NCBI GenBank assembly: GCA_030148605.1
Contig: JASBTD010000048.1
Coordinates: 1 to 48,432, forward strand
Reading direction: 5' to 3'
DNA: 48,432 nucleotides
Source of the DNA: Erythrobacter sp.
Lineage (GTDB): Bacteria; Pseudomonadota; Alphaproteobacteria; Sphingomonadales; Sphingomonadaceae
Of the stretch, positions 37,695-47,650 are shown piece by piece (position 1 is the stretch's first letter; every line of letters begins with the position of its first letter). Both the position numbers and the translations under genes were made by a program. The notes below the pieces were generated by a model. The model made no database searches. It was given only the letters and a program-made list of their open reading frames with translations, and was not told where the DNA came from.

Positions 37695-40055
37695 ATGGAC
37701 GACCTGCTAGCGGATTTCATCGAAGAAACCCGCGAATTGCTGGAAGCGAGCGAGAGCGAAGTGATTGCCTGGGAAGCAAATCCCGGCGATCGCGCGCGGC
37801 TCGATGCCATTTTCCGCTTCGTCCACACTGTTAAAGGGAATTGCGGCTTTTTCGACTTCCCGCGGCTGGAAAAACTCAGTCACGCTGCGGAAGATGCGCT
37901 TTCCGATGTCCGCAAGGGCTTGCGCGAAGCTGACGCGGCTTTGGTCACTACCATCCTCAAAGTGATCGACCGCATTGCCGAAATGGTCACTGTGATCGAA
38001 GCCGGCGAGGAACTGTCCGGCGATGACAGCGACCTGATTGCAGCACTGAGCGAGAATTCCGGCGACGATATTGCGGTGACTGTCGAAACACCGGCAAGCG
38101 AGAGCACCGCTAGCGGCGAGATCACTGCAAGCGGCGCGGCGCAGCGCTCCATCCGGCTGCCTGTGGAACTGCTTGACCGCGTGATGAGCGGCGTTTCGGA
38201 CATGGTGCTGGCGCGCAATGATCTGGGCCACCGTTTGCGCGAAGCTGGCAACCAGCCAACCATCGATGGACCTTTCGAACGCCTGACATCGATCCTCACT
38301 GACGTGCGCGATGCGGTCACCCGGATGCGGATGCAACGTATCGAACATCTTTTCACTGCTTTCCCGAGGCTGGTCCGCGATCTTTCGAGTGAGCTTGGAA
38401 AGCAGGTCATGATCGATCTCGAAGGCGGCGATGTTGAGCTTGATCGCGAGATGATCGAGATGATCCGCGATCCGATGATCCATATCATCCGCAACGCGAT
38501 CGACCACGGGATCGAGCCGCCGGCCGAACGGCTCAAGTCCGGCAAGCGTGAAATCGCAATCCTGGCAATTACAGCACGGCAATCAGGCAACCGGATTTCC
38601 ATTTCCGTGAGCGATGATGGCCGAGGGCTAAACCAGCAAAAGATCGGCCAGAAAGCAGTCAGCCACGGCATCGTGACGGAGGCGCAGCTTGCCGAGATGT
38701 CACGCAAGGAAGTGCTCCAGCTGGTATTCGCTCCCGGGCTTTCGACCGCCGATCAAGTGAGTTCGATTTCCGGTCGCGGGGTTGGCCTTGATGTAGTGCA
38801 AGCCAATCTTGAGAAGGTAGGTGGGTCAATCCGCGTTACCAGCGAGCCAGGCAAAAACACTGAATTCACGCTGCAAATCCCACTAACGCTCAGCATCATC
38901 GCCGGCCTGACAGTCGAAGCGGGGGGACAACGCTTTGCCATCCCCCAGACCTATGTCGAGGAAATCGTCCACGGCGATACTGCCGATCTCGACAAGACAC
39001 AGGTGGGCGATGCATCATTGGTGACATTCCGCGGTGAACGCACACCTTGCCTGTCATTGGCGCAAGTCCTGCAGCTGGAGCCAGATGACCACGCCGCAAA
39101 CGATGTGATCGTGTTCCTCAAGCTTCCGCGTGGCGGATTGTTTGCCATCGCAGTCGACGCGATCCACAACCATGGAGACTTGGTGGTCAAGCCGCTCGCC
39201 CCGGTTGTGATGCGCAGCGAAGTATTTGCCGGATCGACTTTGCTCGACAATGGCCAGCCTATCCTGATGCTCGACATTCCCAATATCGCCGCTCAGCATG
39301 GAGTTGCCAAGGATACCGGCCTGGCGCAGCTTCATGACGCGATCGAAAGCCGCACGGATGAGAGCGGTGGCATCCCGATGGCGATGGTGTTTGAAGGGTT
39401 CGATCAACGTAGGCGCGCAGTTCGCTTGGAACTCGTTCGCAGGATCGAGACTGTGCCTGCAATCGCCGTCGATCGCAGCGGGCCGAGCCTCAAGGCGGTG
39501 GTGGATGGCGAAATCCTGCCGCTTTTCGGGCTGGAACGAGAACAGGAAACAGGCGAGCAACTTCGCATGCTGCGCCTTTCAGACGGCAGTTCCGAGCTGC
39601 TCTATGCAGTCGCAGCGATCGAAGATGCGGCCAAGCTCGACGGCGAGCTGACGAGCGCAGACGGCGATCCCTTTGTGGAAGCGATGACGCTGATCAATGG
39701 TGCTACGGTTGCCTTGGTTGACGGACATGCCCTGTTCGCCAGCTTCGGCGCTATCCCACGCCGCGCAACCAGCATGACCTGCCATTTGCCAGATAGCGAA
39801 TGGGCACGCACGATCCTTGCCCCTCTGGTCAAGGCAGCCGGTTACGTGCCCAAGCATGACATCGCCACACCTTCCGATGTTGCGATAGTCCTCGACCAGG
39901 CTGAACCGCCGTCTGCCGCTGGCGAAATCATCCGACTCCGCAGTGTGCCTGACGATATTGCAACATCGGAAGAAACCGATGCGTCAATCTATCGCTATGA
40001 CCGCGAAGCGGTGCTGCGGGCGTTGCGTGAGGCAGGCAAGGGAGAAGCGGCATGA
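37695..40055 (+). CDS. cheA: Chemotaxis histidine kinase CheA without P2, with second CheW-like and receiver-like C-terminal regions
   Basis: CheA autophosphorylates in response to receptors and passes phosphate to CheY and CheB. Domains in the 786-residue protein: HPt/P1 with phosphoacceptor His44 (FRFVHTVKGNCGF), a short linker (about 110-150) where P2 normally sits, P3 dimerisation (150-235), P4 kinase with NAIDHGIE, SDDGRGL and SGRGVGLDVV (260-395), P5 CheW-like (400-535), a second CheW-like region (about 560-690), and a tail (697-780) that resembles a receiver domain lacking the paired N-terminal acidic residues. GAGGG precedes the ATG. The cheW ATG overlaps the stop by four bases. Confidence 0.95.
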   Translation: MDDLLADFIEETRELLEASESEVIAWEANPGDRARLDAIFRFVHTVKGNCGFFDFPRLEKLSHAAEDALSDVRKGLREADAALVTTILKVIDRIAEMVTVIEAGEELSGDDSDLIAALSENSGDDIAVTVETPASESTASGEITASGAAQRSIRLPVELLDRVMSGVSDMVLARNDLGHRLREAGNQPTIDGPFERLTSILTDVRDAVTRMRMQRIEHLFTAFPRLVRDLSSELGKQVMIDLEGGDVELDREMIEMIRDPMIHIIRNAIDHGIEPPAERLKSGKREIAILAITARQSGNRISISVSDDGRGLNQQKIGQKAVSHGIVTEAQLAEMSRKEVLQLVFAPGLSTADQVSSISGRGVGLDVVQANLEKVGGSIRVTSEPGKNTEFTLQIPLTLSIIAGLTVEAGGQRFAIPQTYVEEIVHGDTADLDKTQVGDASLVTFRGERTPCLSLAQVLQLEPDDHAANDVIVFLKLPRGGLFAIAVDAIHNHGDLVVKPLAPVVMRSEVFAGSTLLDNGQPILMLDIPNIAAQHGVAKDTGLAQLHDAIESRTDESGGIPMAMVFEGFDQRRRAVRLELVRRIETVPAIAVDRSGPSLKAVVDGEILPLFGLEREQETGEQLRMLRLSDGSSELLYAVAAIEDAAKLDGELTSADGDPFVEAMTLINGATVALVDGHALFASFGAIPRRATSMTCHLPDSEWARTILAPLVKAAGYVPKHDIATPSDVAIVLDQAEPPSAAGEIIRLRSVPDDIATSEETDASIYRYDREAVLRALREAGKGEAA

Positions 40056-40492
40056 GCGACCTACTCGTCCTGGCCAAGATTGGCGGTCGCAATTGCGCCT
40101 TTGCCGCAGACGATGTGCAATCCGTGGTCGATATCGGCGCGATTACGCCAATCCCGCGAAGCCCGGACTATGTCATTGGCCTGTCCGCTCTGCGCAGCCA
40201 AACGCTGACCGTGCTCGATTGTCGCAAGGCGATCGGACTTTCGGCGGACCAGAAAATGACCGACGCGCGGGCAGCTGTGGTGCGGGTGGATGGCCATACC
40301 TACGCTTTGCTGGTCGACGCGATCGACGATGTCGCAACTGTGCGCGGAGAGCCTGGAGAAATTCCGGGCGGATTTGGCGAAGAATGGAACCGGGTTGCGC
40401 GCGGCATGGCAGAGACTGACCGCGGGCCGGTGCTGCTGGTTGATATCGCAGCGCTTATTGCTGGTCCAGCACAGGATGAAGTCGCAGCTTAA
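40052..40492 (+). CDS. cheW: Chemotaxis coupling protein CheW
   Basis: CheW links receptors to CheA in the signalling array. The 146-residue protein is a single CheW domain with the expected ADDVQSVVDIGAITPIPRSPDYVIGL opening and the TYALLVDAIDDVATV segment, ending after ALIAG. ATGA overlap with cheA indicates translational coupling. The following gap of 53 bases to cheY holds the cheY ribosome-binding site. Confidence 0.94.
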   Translation: MSDLLVLAKIGGRNCAFAADDVQSVVDIGAITPIPRSPDYVIGLSALRSQTLTVLDCRKAIGLSADQKMTDARAAVVRVDGHTYALLVDAIDDVATVRGEPGEIPGGFGEEWNRVARGMAETDRGPVLLVDIAALIAGPAQDEVAA

Positions 40493-40545
40493 GGCAAAAG
40501 TTACCGATCAGCCTTAAAGCCGGAAGGACAAATACAGGGGTTTGC

Positions 40546-40911
40546 ATGAAGAAGTGTCTCATCGTTGACGATTCTCGAGTGATCCGAAAGGTTTCGCGGC
40601 ATATCCTCGAAACGCTCGGTTTCACGGTAGAGGAAGCGGAGAACGGCAAGGAAGGGCTGGACTGCTGCGAAGCGGACATGCCCGATGTCGTGCTGCTCGA
40701 CTGGAACATGCCGGTCATGAGCGGCATCGAATTCATCAACCAGCTGCGCCAGCGCCCCGGTGGCGACAAGCCCAAGGTGGTGTTCTGCACGACTGAAAAC
40801 GACGTTGCCCATATTCGCGAGGCAATCAGCGCGGGTGCAGACGAGTATGTCATGAAGCCGTTCGATCATGAGACACTTCAGATCAAGCTGCAACTGGTCG
40901 GATTCAATTGA
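40546..40911 (+). CDS. cheY: Chemotaxis response regulator CheY
   Basis: A stand-alone receiver domain of 121 residues, the usual CheY size. The acidic pair Asp8-Asp9 (VDDS), phosphoacceptor Asp52 (LLDWNMP), Thr82/83 and Lys104 (MKPF) are all present, so it should be phosphorylatable by CheA. It likely acts on the flagellar motor, whose genes are not in the window. AGGGG lies just before the ATG. Its stop overlaps or abuts the start region of cheB. Confidence 0.94.
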   Translation: MKKCLIVDDSRVIRKVSRHILETLGFTVEEAENGKEGLDCCEADMPDVVLLDWNMPVMSGIEFINQLRQRPGGDKPKVVFCTTENDVAHIREAISAGADEYVMKPFDHETLQIKLQLVGFN

Positions 40912-40922
40912 GGTTCGGTCCA

Positions 40923-42038
40923 GTGGAACCGAACAAGCACCCCCTGAAAAATAAGCCGCACAAGGACCGGGGCGGCAAACCTGTGCGCGTGATGATCGTG
41001 GACGATTCACTCACTGTGCGCACTGTCTTTTCGCGCATGATCGAGGGTGATCCGGCGCTTTCACTCGTTACAACAGCCAGCAATGCCGAACGCGCGATAG
41101 CCTTGCTGCGCGAGAAACCGGTCGATGTAATCCTGCTGGATCTGGAGATGCCCGGAATGGGCGGGCTTGAAGCGCTTCCGCGTATCCTTTCAACCGCCAG
41201 CAATGCCCAGGTGCTGGTCGTCTCCTCGCTTACAGAAGATGGTGCCGAGCACACATTAGCTGCGCTTTCCATGGGTGCTGCGGACACCATGCCAAAGCCG
41301 CGTCCGGGCGGTTTCGACGATGCATATCGTGGATCGCTTTTGGCCAAGATCCACGCATTGGGCGGTCTCGACAGTGAATCCAGATCGACAGAAACCTCGG
41401 CAGTGCAACTAGGTGCCGCAGTGCATGGCGCAGCAAAGGACAATCGCCGCAAGGCACCCGAAGTTGTTGCAATCGGCGCATCGACAGGTGGGATCCACGC
41501 ACTCAATATCATCTTGCGCGGTCTGCCACGTAAGTTCGACTTGCCGATTCTTGTGACACAGCACCTGCCGGCATCGTTCATTCCGGTCTTTGCCCGCCAG
41601 GTTGAAATGGCCGCGGCACGCCGCGCAGTGATCGCAGACGATGGCACTGAAATCCGACGCGGGGAGATCGCGGTCGCGACAGCCCACGGGCACATGGTGG
41701 TGGACAGGCAAGGTGACCGACTGATTGCACGGACGTCAAACAGCCCGGCGCGCAGCGGTTGCTTGCCCTCAGTCGACCCGATGCTTGCTAGCCTGGCGCA
41801 CAGCACAAAGGGCCATGCAATTGGCGTGATCCTCTCAGGAATGGGGCGTGACGGTGTTGAAGGAGCTGCGGAGCTTGCTGCATCGGGCGGGATCATACTT
41901 GCGCAAGATGCTGAAAGTTCAGCTGTTTGGGGAATGCCGGGTGCCATAGCGAAAGCAGGGCTCGCCTCCGCTATCCTGCCGCCAGAGCGGCTGCTCAAGG
42001 AGGTGCTCGCGATTGCTGGCGTCAGCGCATGGAGGTAA
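40923..42038 (+). CDS. cheB: Chemotaxis protein-glutamate methylesterase CheB
   Basis: CheB demethylates receptors and gives adaptation. The 371-residue protein has an N-terminal receiver (Asp27-Asp28 pair and phosphoacceptor Asp73) and a C-terminal methylesterase domain with the catalytic triad in GASTGG (Ser), TQHLPASF (His) and GMGRDG (Asp). I take the GTG at 40923, which has GAGG 9 bases upstream; a TTG at 40908 overlapping the cheY stop is an alternative adding five residues. Its stop lies 10 bases into cheR. Confidence 0.93.
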   Translation: MEPNKHPLKNKPHKDRGGKPVRVMIVDDSLTVRTVFSRMIEGDPALSLVTTASNAERAIALLREKPVDVILLDLEMPGMGGLEALPRILSTASNAQVLVVSSLTEDGAEHTLAALSMGAADTMPKPRPGGFDDAYRGSLLAKIHALGGLDSESRSTETSAVQLGAAVHGAAKDNRRKAPEVVAIGASTGGIHALNIILRGLPRKFDLPILVTQHLPASFIPVFARQVEMAAARRAVIADDGTEIRRGEIAVATAHGHMVVDRQGDRLIARTSNSPARSGCLPSVDPMLASLAHSTKGHAIGVILSGMGRDGVEGAAELAASGGIILAQDAESSAVWGMPGAIAKAGLASAILPPERLLKEVLAIAGVSAWR

Positions 42039-42925
42039 GCAGCGCCTCACTCCAGGTTATTGCCGACCTCTTGGCTGAACACACCGGGCAGCAATTGACC
42101 GAATGCCGCCGTTGGCGCGTCAGCACCGCATTGTCGCGTGTGTTCCGCGAGCGAGGGTTATCAAACGTCGACCAACTGGCCTGCTTGCTGGCGGGCCCGG
42201 AAGACCGCGGACTGGTGCAAGACGTGGTCGAAGCCTTGCTGAACAACGAAACCTATTTCTTCCGCGACAAACCCACATTTGACCAGCTTTCCAGTGACAT
42301 CCTGCCGCAACTGGCAGAGCGCCGGGCGGCGGAAAAGAGCTTGCGCATCTGGTGCGCCGGATGCTCGACCGGGCAAGAGGTTCATTCGATTGCGATCCAG
42401 TTTGCCGAACAGTCGCGGCGCTGGCAGGGGTGGAATATCGAGATCCTGGGGACTGATATTTCAGCGAAAGCCGTCTCCGCTGCGCGCTGCGGGCACTACA
42501 GCCAGTTCGAAGTGCAGCGCGGATTGAGCGTCCAGCAGATGCTTGCTCACTTCGACGAGACAGCCTCAGGTTGGCAGATCCACATGGAATCGCCAGCGCA
42601 TCTGCGTTTCCAGCGACACAATGTGCTTGACCAACCGCCAAGCAAGACACGGTTTGACCTGATCCTGTGCCGTAATGTGCTGCTCTATTTCGACCCGGAA
42701 ACACGGCGCACCGCGTTTAACCGGCTGCACGAGGGACTGAGCGACGATGGGTTTCTGATGCTTGGCGCAGGGGAGACAGTGGTTGGCCAGACTGACCTTT
42801 TTGTACCGGTGACCGGTCTTGCCAGCATCTACGGCCCGACGAATTCCGCTCCAACGGGTCACCCAGGCAAGGCACGGCATCCCGAGTTCGCGGCGACACA
42901 CGGATTCCCTCAAGTTTCAAGGTAA
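42029..42925 (+). CDS. cheR: Chemotaxis protein methyltransferase CheR
   Basis: CheR methylates receptor glutamates using SAM. The 298-residue protein has the N-terminal helical domain, the NNETYFFRD motif, the SAM-binding IWCAGCSTGQEVHSIA motif and the FDLILCRNVLLYF strand. The ATG at 42029 overlaps cheB by 10 bases; the open frame upstream to 41927 is the cheB shadow. The C-terminus has no pentapeptide-binding insert that I can see. An 80-base gap follows before the cyclic-di-GMP gene. Confidence 0.95.
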   Translation: MEVSSASLQVIADLLAEHTGQQLTECRRWRVSTALSRVFRERGLSNVDQLACLLAGPEDRGLVQDVVEALLNNETYFFRDKPTFDQLSSDILPQLAERRAAEKSLRIWCAGCSTGQEVHSIAIQFAEQSRRWQGWNIEILGTDISAKAVSAARCGHYSQFEVQRGLSVQQMLAHFDETASGWQIHMESPAHLRFQRHNVLDQPPSKTRFDLILCRNVLLYFDPETRRTAFNRLHEGLSDDGFLMLGAGETVVGQTDLFVPVTGLASIYGPTNSAPTGHPGKARHPEFAATHGFPQVSR

Positions 42926-43005
42926 ACGCGGGGTTTACGCTTCCTTAGCGAATACCGGTCTAAGCCAGCCGATATTTGGCGATATCCACGCTCATGGGGG
43001 CATAG

Positions 43006-44538
43006 TTGAAGGCATTCTGGTTGAAATTCGGGCCGCGGCGCCCAGCGTTATGGGCGGCACCACTGGTGCCGCTCGCTTTGCTGGCTAGTGCCTTTGCGCT
43101 GGCGATCCATGCGACGGGAACTGAATTGCAATCATCCGCTGCAGGCCTGATTGCCTGCGGCCTTGCACTTTATGCTTTCGCCATTGCCTGGCTCAGCCGT
43201 GCGAGTTCGCATTCGCGCGTTGGTGATCGGAACGAAAGCGACACGGATGCGCTCAGCCAGCTACCTAATCGCCGCGCTTTGCATCGTGATTTCGATGTGA
43301 ACCATGTGCCCGGCAAAGAAGCTGCCATGGCGCTTGTCGACCTCGACAGCTTCAAACAGGTCAATGATCACTTCGGCCATTTTGTGGGTGACCAACTGAT
43401 CCGCGAATGCGCTGAAATCATCCGCGAAGCCTGCCAGCCGGAGGCGCGCTGTTATCGTCTGGGCGGCGATGAATTCGCGATCACCATGATGGGACCTGTC
43501 GCTGGCAACATCCTTGAAGGGATCTGTCGCAACATCCTCCAGCAGCTCAGCAACCCGGTAGCGATTGGCGGCAGGGAGATCGCGGTAGGCGCAAGTATCG
43601 GCTTGGCCCGGTCTGCGCCGGAAGAAGGGTTGAGTTCGTCCGAACTGCTGCGCCGAAGCGATGTTGCGATGTATGCCTCCAAACGCGCTGGCAAGATGCG
43701 CTGCACCTGGTTCAGCGACGATCTCGAACGCAACCGCGTGGCGGTGCGCGAACTCGATGAAGAATTGCGCAGCGCGCTCGCCAATGAAGAGTTCGAGCTG
43801 CATTACCAGCCGTTGGTCGACGCAGAAAATCGCGAGATTGTAGCGGTCGAGGCTCTGATCCGCTGGAACCGCCCTGATGGCGAGCAAGTTGGCCCGCACA
43901 TCTTCATTCCGATTGCGGAAGAATCGGGCTTCATCAATGCAATCGGGCTTTGGGTATTGCGCCGCGCCTGCACGGACGGCTTGCAGTGGGACGACATCAT
44001 GTTGTCGATCAACATCTCCGCTGCGCAGCTGCGCAACCCGGAATTCCCGGTGCAATTGGGCCAGATCCTGGAAGAAACCGGATTTCCGGCATCGCGGCTG
44101 GAACTTGAAATTACAGAAACCTGTCTCGTGCTCGACCCGGTTGTGGCTGAGCGCAATCTGGAAATCATACGCGGTTTCGGAGTCAACATTTCGCTCGATG
44201 ATTTCGGCACCGGCTACGCCTCGATTGGCTTCCTGCGCCAGTTCCGTTTTGAAAAGCTCAAGCTGGACCGTTCGCTGGTGGTCGATGCCGGTAGCGATGA
44301 AGGCTCTCGCGCCATGATGCTTTCCAGCATCACCGTTGCGCGCGTTCTCAAAATGGGCGTCGCAGCCGAAGGCGTAGAGACTCAGGAACAAGCGGATATG
44401 GTGCGCACAGCCGGCTGCGACCAGATCCAGGGCTGGCTGTACTACCGCGCCATGCCCGCAGACCAGATTGTCGATCACTTGAATTCCCAAACAGCTGCCA
44501 ATCAGGCAGCTCACAGCATCACAAAGGGTGCCGCATGA
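43006..44538 (+). CDS. Membrane-bound GGDEF-EAL protein (diguanylate cyclase/phosphodiesterase)
   Basis: This 510-residue protein can in principle both make and degrade cyclic-di-GMP. Two predicted membrane helices (about 14-34 and 43-64) lead into a GGDEF domain with an intact active site (GGDEF, 153-157; [14 protein letters not shown]) but no RxxD inhibitory site, and an EAL domain with EALIRW (282-287), [22 protein letters not shown] and AEGVET all present. Start is a TTG at 43006 preceded by a G-rich stretch. Its stop overlaps the receptor ATG by four bases, so the two are translationally coupled inside the chemotaxis operon. Confidence 0.93.
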   Translation: MKAFWLKFGPRRPALWAAPLVPLALLASAFALAIHATGTELQSSAAGLIACGLALYAFAIAWLSRASSHSRVGDRNESDTDALSQLPNRRALHRDFDVNHVPGKEAAMALVDLDSFKQVNDHFGHFVGDQLIRECAEIIREACQPEARCYRLGGDEFAITMMGPVAGNILEGICRNILQQLSNPVAIGGREIAVGASIGLARSAPEEGLSSSELLRRSDVAMYASKRAGKMRCTWFSDDLERNRVAVRELDEELRSALANEEFELHYQPLVDAENREIVAVEALIRWNRPDGEQVGPHIFIPIAEESGFINAIGLWVLRRACTDGLQWDDIMLSINISAAQLRNPEFPVQLGQILEETGFPASRLELEITETCLVLDPVVAERNLEIIRGFGVNISLDDFGTGYASIGFLRQFRFEKLKLDRSLVVDAGSDEGSRAMMLSSITVARVLKMGVAAEGVETQEQADMVRTAGCDQIQGWLYYRAMPADQIVDHLNSQTAANQAAHSITKGAA

Positions 44539-46337
44539 GCGCTATCGAAGACGTCGCCAAACAGCTTCACGCTGAAACCAACGAAGAAATCAGCCAAGCC
44601 CAAGTGGGTGCTGCACCTTCGCGGTTCCGCTTCAAGGCATGGTTCCATGACTTGCCGCTGGCCGGCAAGATCCGCACTGTATTCGGCTCTTTCCTTGGTG
44701 CTGTGATCGCCATGTCACTGGTGCTCGGGATCGGCCTCGCCCAGCTCTATGATCGCTACATGTCGCATGCAGAGCTGGTCACCGCGGTACAATCCTCAGC
44801 GGATCTGCGCAGCACAACCGGCGAATTCCGTTACAATGCCGTGCGCTATATCTTTGGCGGCGAAGAGGCCGCACTCGAACGCCAACGCGAAAGCTATGCA
44901 CAAGCGAAGGACAAACTGGCCGCAATCAACGAGGTCATTGACCGGCAGATCCCGCAATTCGGCGCGCGCATCGATGAGCTTGGCGCCAGCATGGCCGCCT
45001 ACGACGCAAAGTTTGAAGAACTGCGCGCCAACCTGGCCGCTGAAGGGCGCAGCGAGAAATCGGTAGCACTCGCTTATGAACTTTCCTCGCAGGGCGACGC
45101 ATTGTTCGCCCAATCCGCAAATTTCGAAAGCGATATCAAGGTTACCGCGAGGCAGATCGAGCAGGAAGGTCTAGACTATTTCTTCAACATGATCGCGATC
45201 TTCATCATCGTGACCGCGCTGGCGGCCGCGGTGATGGTGTTCGGGTTGCGTTACCTGAGCCGCGATTTTGCGCAGAAAGTGGCGGAAGTCACAGGCGGGA
45301 TGACACAGCTTGCCAAAGGAAACCGCCACTTCGAGATCGAAGGTATCGAGCGCAAGGACGAGATCGGGGAAATGTTGCGTGCGCTGGCATTGTTCAAGCG
45401 CGCGAATGTCAGACTGGAGCTTTGGGCCAAGGAGCGCGCCGAGCGCTCCAAGCAGGAACTTGAGGAACAAGAACGCCTGCGTGCAGAGAAAGCCGAAGTC
45501 CTGCGCGAAATCGCCGACCGGTTCGAGCGCACGGTGGGTGATGTCGTAGGCGGTGTCGCGGCCGCATCAAGCCAGTTGCAGACCACAGCCGCAACGATGG
45601 CATCCTCTGCCGAAGAATCCACTCGCCAGACTGCAATCGTCGCCAGTTCCATGGAAGAGGCGAACGCAGGCGCAACTGCAGCCGCCGCTGCCAGCGACGA
45701 ATTCGCCATGTCGATCGGCGAGATCAGCCGCCAGGCAGCTTCGTCTGCAGAATTGGCGCGCGATGCAACGCAATCAGCCAATGAAGCTGACCAGACGATT
45801 TCGGCGCTTGCAGAATCTGCCGAGCAAGTCGGCCAGATTGTCGAACTGATCCAGACCATCGCCCAGCGCACCAATTTGCTGGCGCTCAATGCCTCGATTG
45901 AGGCGGCACGCGGCGGCGAAGCCGGTCGCGGGTTTGCGGTCGTAGCCTCCGAGGTCAAGGAACTTGCAATGCAAACCAGCCGTGCGACCGAGCAGGTAGC
46001 TGAGCAAATTCGGGCGATGCAAGACACCACCGGGGCGAGCGTATCTGCCTTGCGCAATATCTCTGGCCAGATCCAGCAGCTCGAGGCGACCGCCGTTTCA
46101 ATCGCGTCAGCGGTCGATCAGCAATCGGTGGCCGGGCAGGATCTCGCGCGCAGCATTGATCTTGCCGCGCGGGCAACCGATGCTGTTTCAAGCCATATCG
46201 AAGATGTGCGCGAGCTTTCGCTCTCTACCGGTGCTGCCGCATCGCAAGTGCTGTCATCTTCGACCGATCTGGAGGAACAGGCAACAACCCTGCGCACGCA
46301 GGTGCAGGCTTTCCTGGCGAAGGTACGCGAAGGTTAA
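44535..46337 (+). CDS. Methyl-accepting chemotaxis protein
   Basis: This 600-residue transmembrane receptor has a 45-residue cytoplasmic N-terminus, a first membrane helix (about 50-70), a helical periplasmic domain (about 75-210) resembling the four-helix-bundle sensor class, a second membrane helix (about 215-237), HAMP, and a long coiled-coil signalling domain with the conserved tip [30 protein letters not shown]. The C-terminus (FLAKVREG) has no CheR-tethering pentapeptide. Ligand unknown. It is the last gene of the cluster, coupled to the upstream GGDEF-EAL gene. Confidence 0.94.
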   Translation: MSAIEDVAKQLHAETNEEISQAQVGAAPSRFRFKAWFHDLPLAGKIRTVFGSFLGAVIAMSLVLGIGLAQLYDRYMSHAELVTAVQSSADLRSTTGEFRYNAVRYIFGGEEAALERQRESYAQAKDKLAAINEVIDRQIPQFGARIDELGASMAAYDAKFEELRANLAAEGRSEKSVALAYELSSQGDALFAQSANFESDIKVTARQIEQEGLDYFFNMIAIFIIVTALAAAVMVFGLRYLSRDFAQKVAEVTGGMTQLAKGNRHFEIEGIERKDEIGEMLRALALFKRANVRLELWAKERAERSKQELEEQERLRAEKAEVLREIADRFERTVGDVVGGVAAASSQLQTTAATMASSAEESTRQTAIVASSMEEANAGATAAAAASDEFAMSIGEISRQAASSAELARDATQSANEADQTISALAESAEQVGQIVELIQTIAQRTNLLALNASIEAARGGEAGRGFAVVASEVKELAMQTSRATEQVAEQIRAMQDTTGASVSALRNISGQIQQLEATAVSIASAVDQQSVAGQDLARSIDLAARATDAVSSHIEDVRELSLSTGAAASQVLSSSTDLEEQATTLRTQVQAFLAKVREG

Positions 46338-46352
46338 CCCCCGCGGACTTGC

Positions 46353-47543
46353 TCAGCCATCTGTCTGACTATCACGCCATTCACGCTTGATCTTCTTCGC
46401 AAGGCTCCATTTATGGACTTCGGTCGGGCCGTCATAGATACGAAAGGCTCGGACTTCGCGAAATAGTTGCTCGACTATGGTGTCACCTGTCACCCCGGTC
46501 CCGCCCATCGCCTGAACGCAGCGATCAGCGATCTGGAACAGCGTTTCCGCAACGAAAGTCTTGGCCATTGAGCTTTCAGTGGTTCCCAAATCGCCTGTAT
46601 CCAGCACGCCTGCGCACCAGTCGATCATCAACTCGCATGCCTTCAAGTCAATCCGGTTTTGCGCGAGCATGAAGCCGACACCTTCATGATCGATCAGCTT
46701 CTTGCCAAAGGCATCGCGGCGGCAGGCATAATCGGTTGCGATTTCCTGAGCGCGCTGCGCGAGCCCAAGCCAGCGCATGCAATGCGTCAATCGGGCGGGG
46801 GCAAGCCGGATTTGAGCGTATTTGAAACCTTCGCCTGCTTCGCCGAGCATCTGGTCAGCTGGGACGCGCAAATGATCGATTTCGATCACGGCATGGCCGC
46901 CGGGCATGGAGCTGTCGATCGTGTCCAGAACACGTTCGATCCGGATTGCGGGATCGGGTAGATCAACCAGGAACATGCAGGCACCGCCCGCTGAGTCCGC
47001 CTCTTCAGACTTGGCCATGACGATTCCGACTCTGGCGCCTTCAGCGCCCGTTATGAAAGCCTTGCGCCCGTTGACGATCCAGTGATTTCCGTCACGCCGG
47101 CAAGTGGTTTGCATCAGCGAAGGATCGGAGCCTGCCCCGCCCTCTGCCGCTGGCTCGGTCATGAAGAAGGCAGATCGCGCCTCACCGGAAATCATGGGTT
47201 TGAGGAAACGCTCCTTGATTTCGGAACTTCCCACTTTGTCCAGCAGATACATATTGCCTTCGTCAGGCGCCATCACATGGCACGCAATCGGCCCAAGCGG
47301 CGATAACCCGCTCTTTCGCAGGATCAACGCCGTGTCGAGATGGCTGAAATGACTGCCGTCCTCGCGGATATGCGGCACAAGCAAGCCCGCTTCCTTGGCC
47401 AAGCTTCGCAGCTCTGCGCAAAGCTCGTCGGTTGGGCCATGGCTGCCGCAGCGAGGATCCTGCTCATAAGGCGCGACCACTTCGCGCACGAATGCCTCCA
47501 CCCGCATCGCAACGTCATGCGCTTCTTTTGAAACCTGGCCCAT
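46353..47543 (-). CDS. Acyl-CoA dehydrogenase family protein
   Basis: FAD-dependent oxidation of an acyl-CoA at the alpha-beta bond is expected. The 396-residue protein has the family layout: helical N-terminus, the FFMTEPAAEGGAGSDPS flavin-binding block, the NGRKAFITGA strand, and the C-terminal QAMGGTGVTGDTIVEQLFREVRAFRIYDGPTEVHKWSLAK region. Sequence resembles the ACAD10/11-like branch. The ATG at 47543 has GGGGA about 10 bases upstream; the open frame to 47591 is less likely. It is not beside beta-oxidation genes, so its substrate is unclear. Confidence 0.92.
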   Translation of the reverse strand: MGQVSKEAHDVAMRVEAFVREVVAPYEQDPRCGSHGPTDELCAELRSLAKEAGLLVPHIREDGSHFSHLDTALILRKSGLSPLGPIACHVMAPDEGNMYLLDKVGSSEIKERFLKPMISGEARSAFFMTEPAAEGGAGSDPSLMQTTCRRDGNHWIVNGRKAFITGAEGARVGIVMAKSEEADSAGGACMFLVDLPDPAIRIERVLDTIDSSMPGGHAVIEIDHLRVPADQMLGEAGEGFKYAQIRLAPARLTHCMRWLGLAQRAQEIATDYACRRDAFGKKLIDHEGVGFMLAQNRIDLKACELMIDWCAGVLDTGDLGTTESSMAKTFVAETLFQIADRCVQAMGGTGVTGDTIVEQLFREVRAFRIYDGPTEVHKWSLAKKIKREWRDSQTDG

Positions 47544-47650
47544 CCCGATCAGTCCCCTTTGCCGAACACCGCGTGAGGACATAGGTAGCACGACACCCGC
47601 CGCAACCTCACCAATTGAGCAGTTCGATCAGGAAACGCCGCTTCAGCCGA

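Noticed and set aside
43261..44514. A 417-codon frame antisense to the GGDEF-EAL gene
   Set aside because: Shadow; the sense frame has all active-site motifs.
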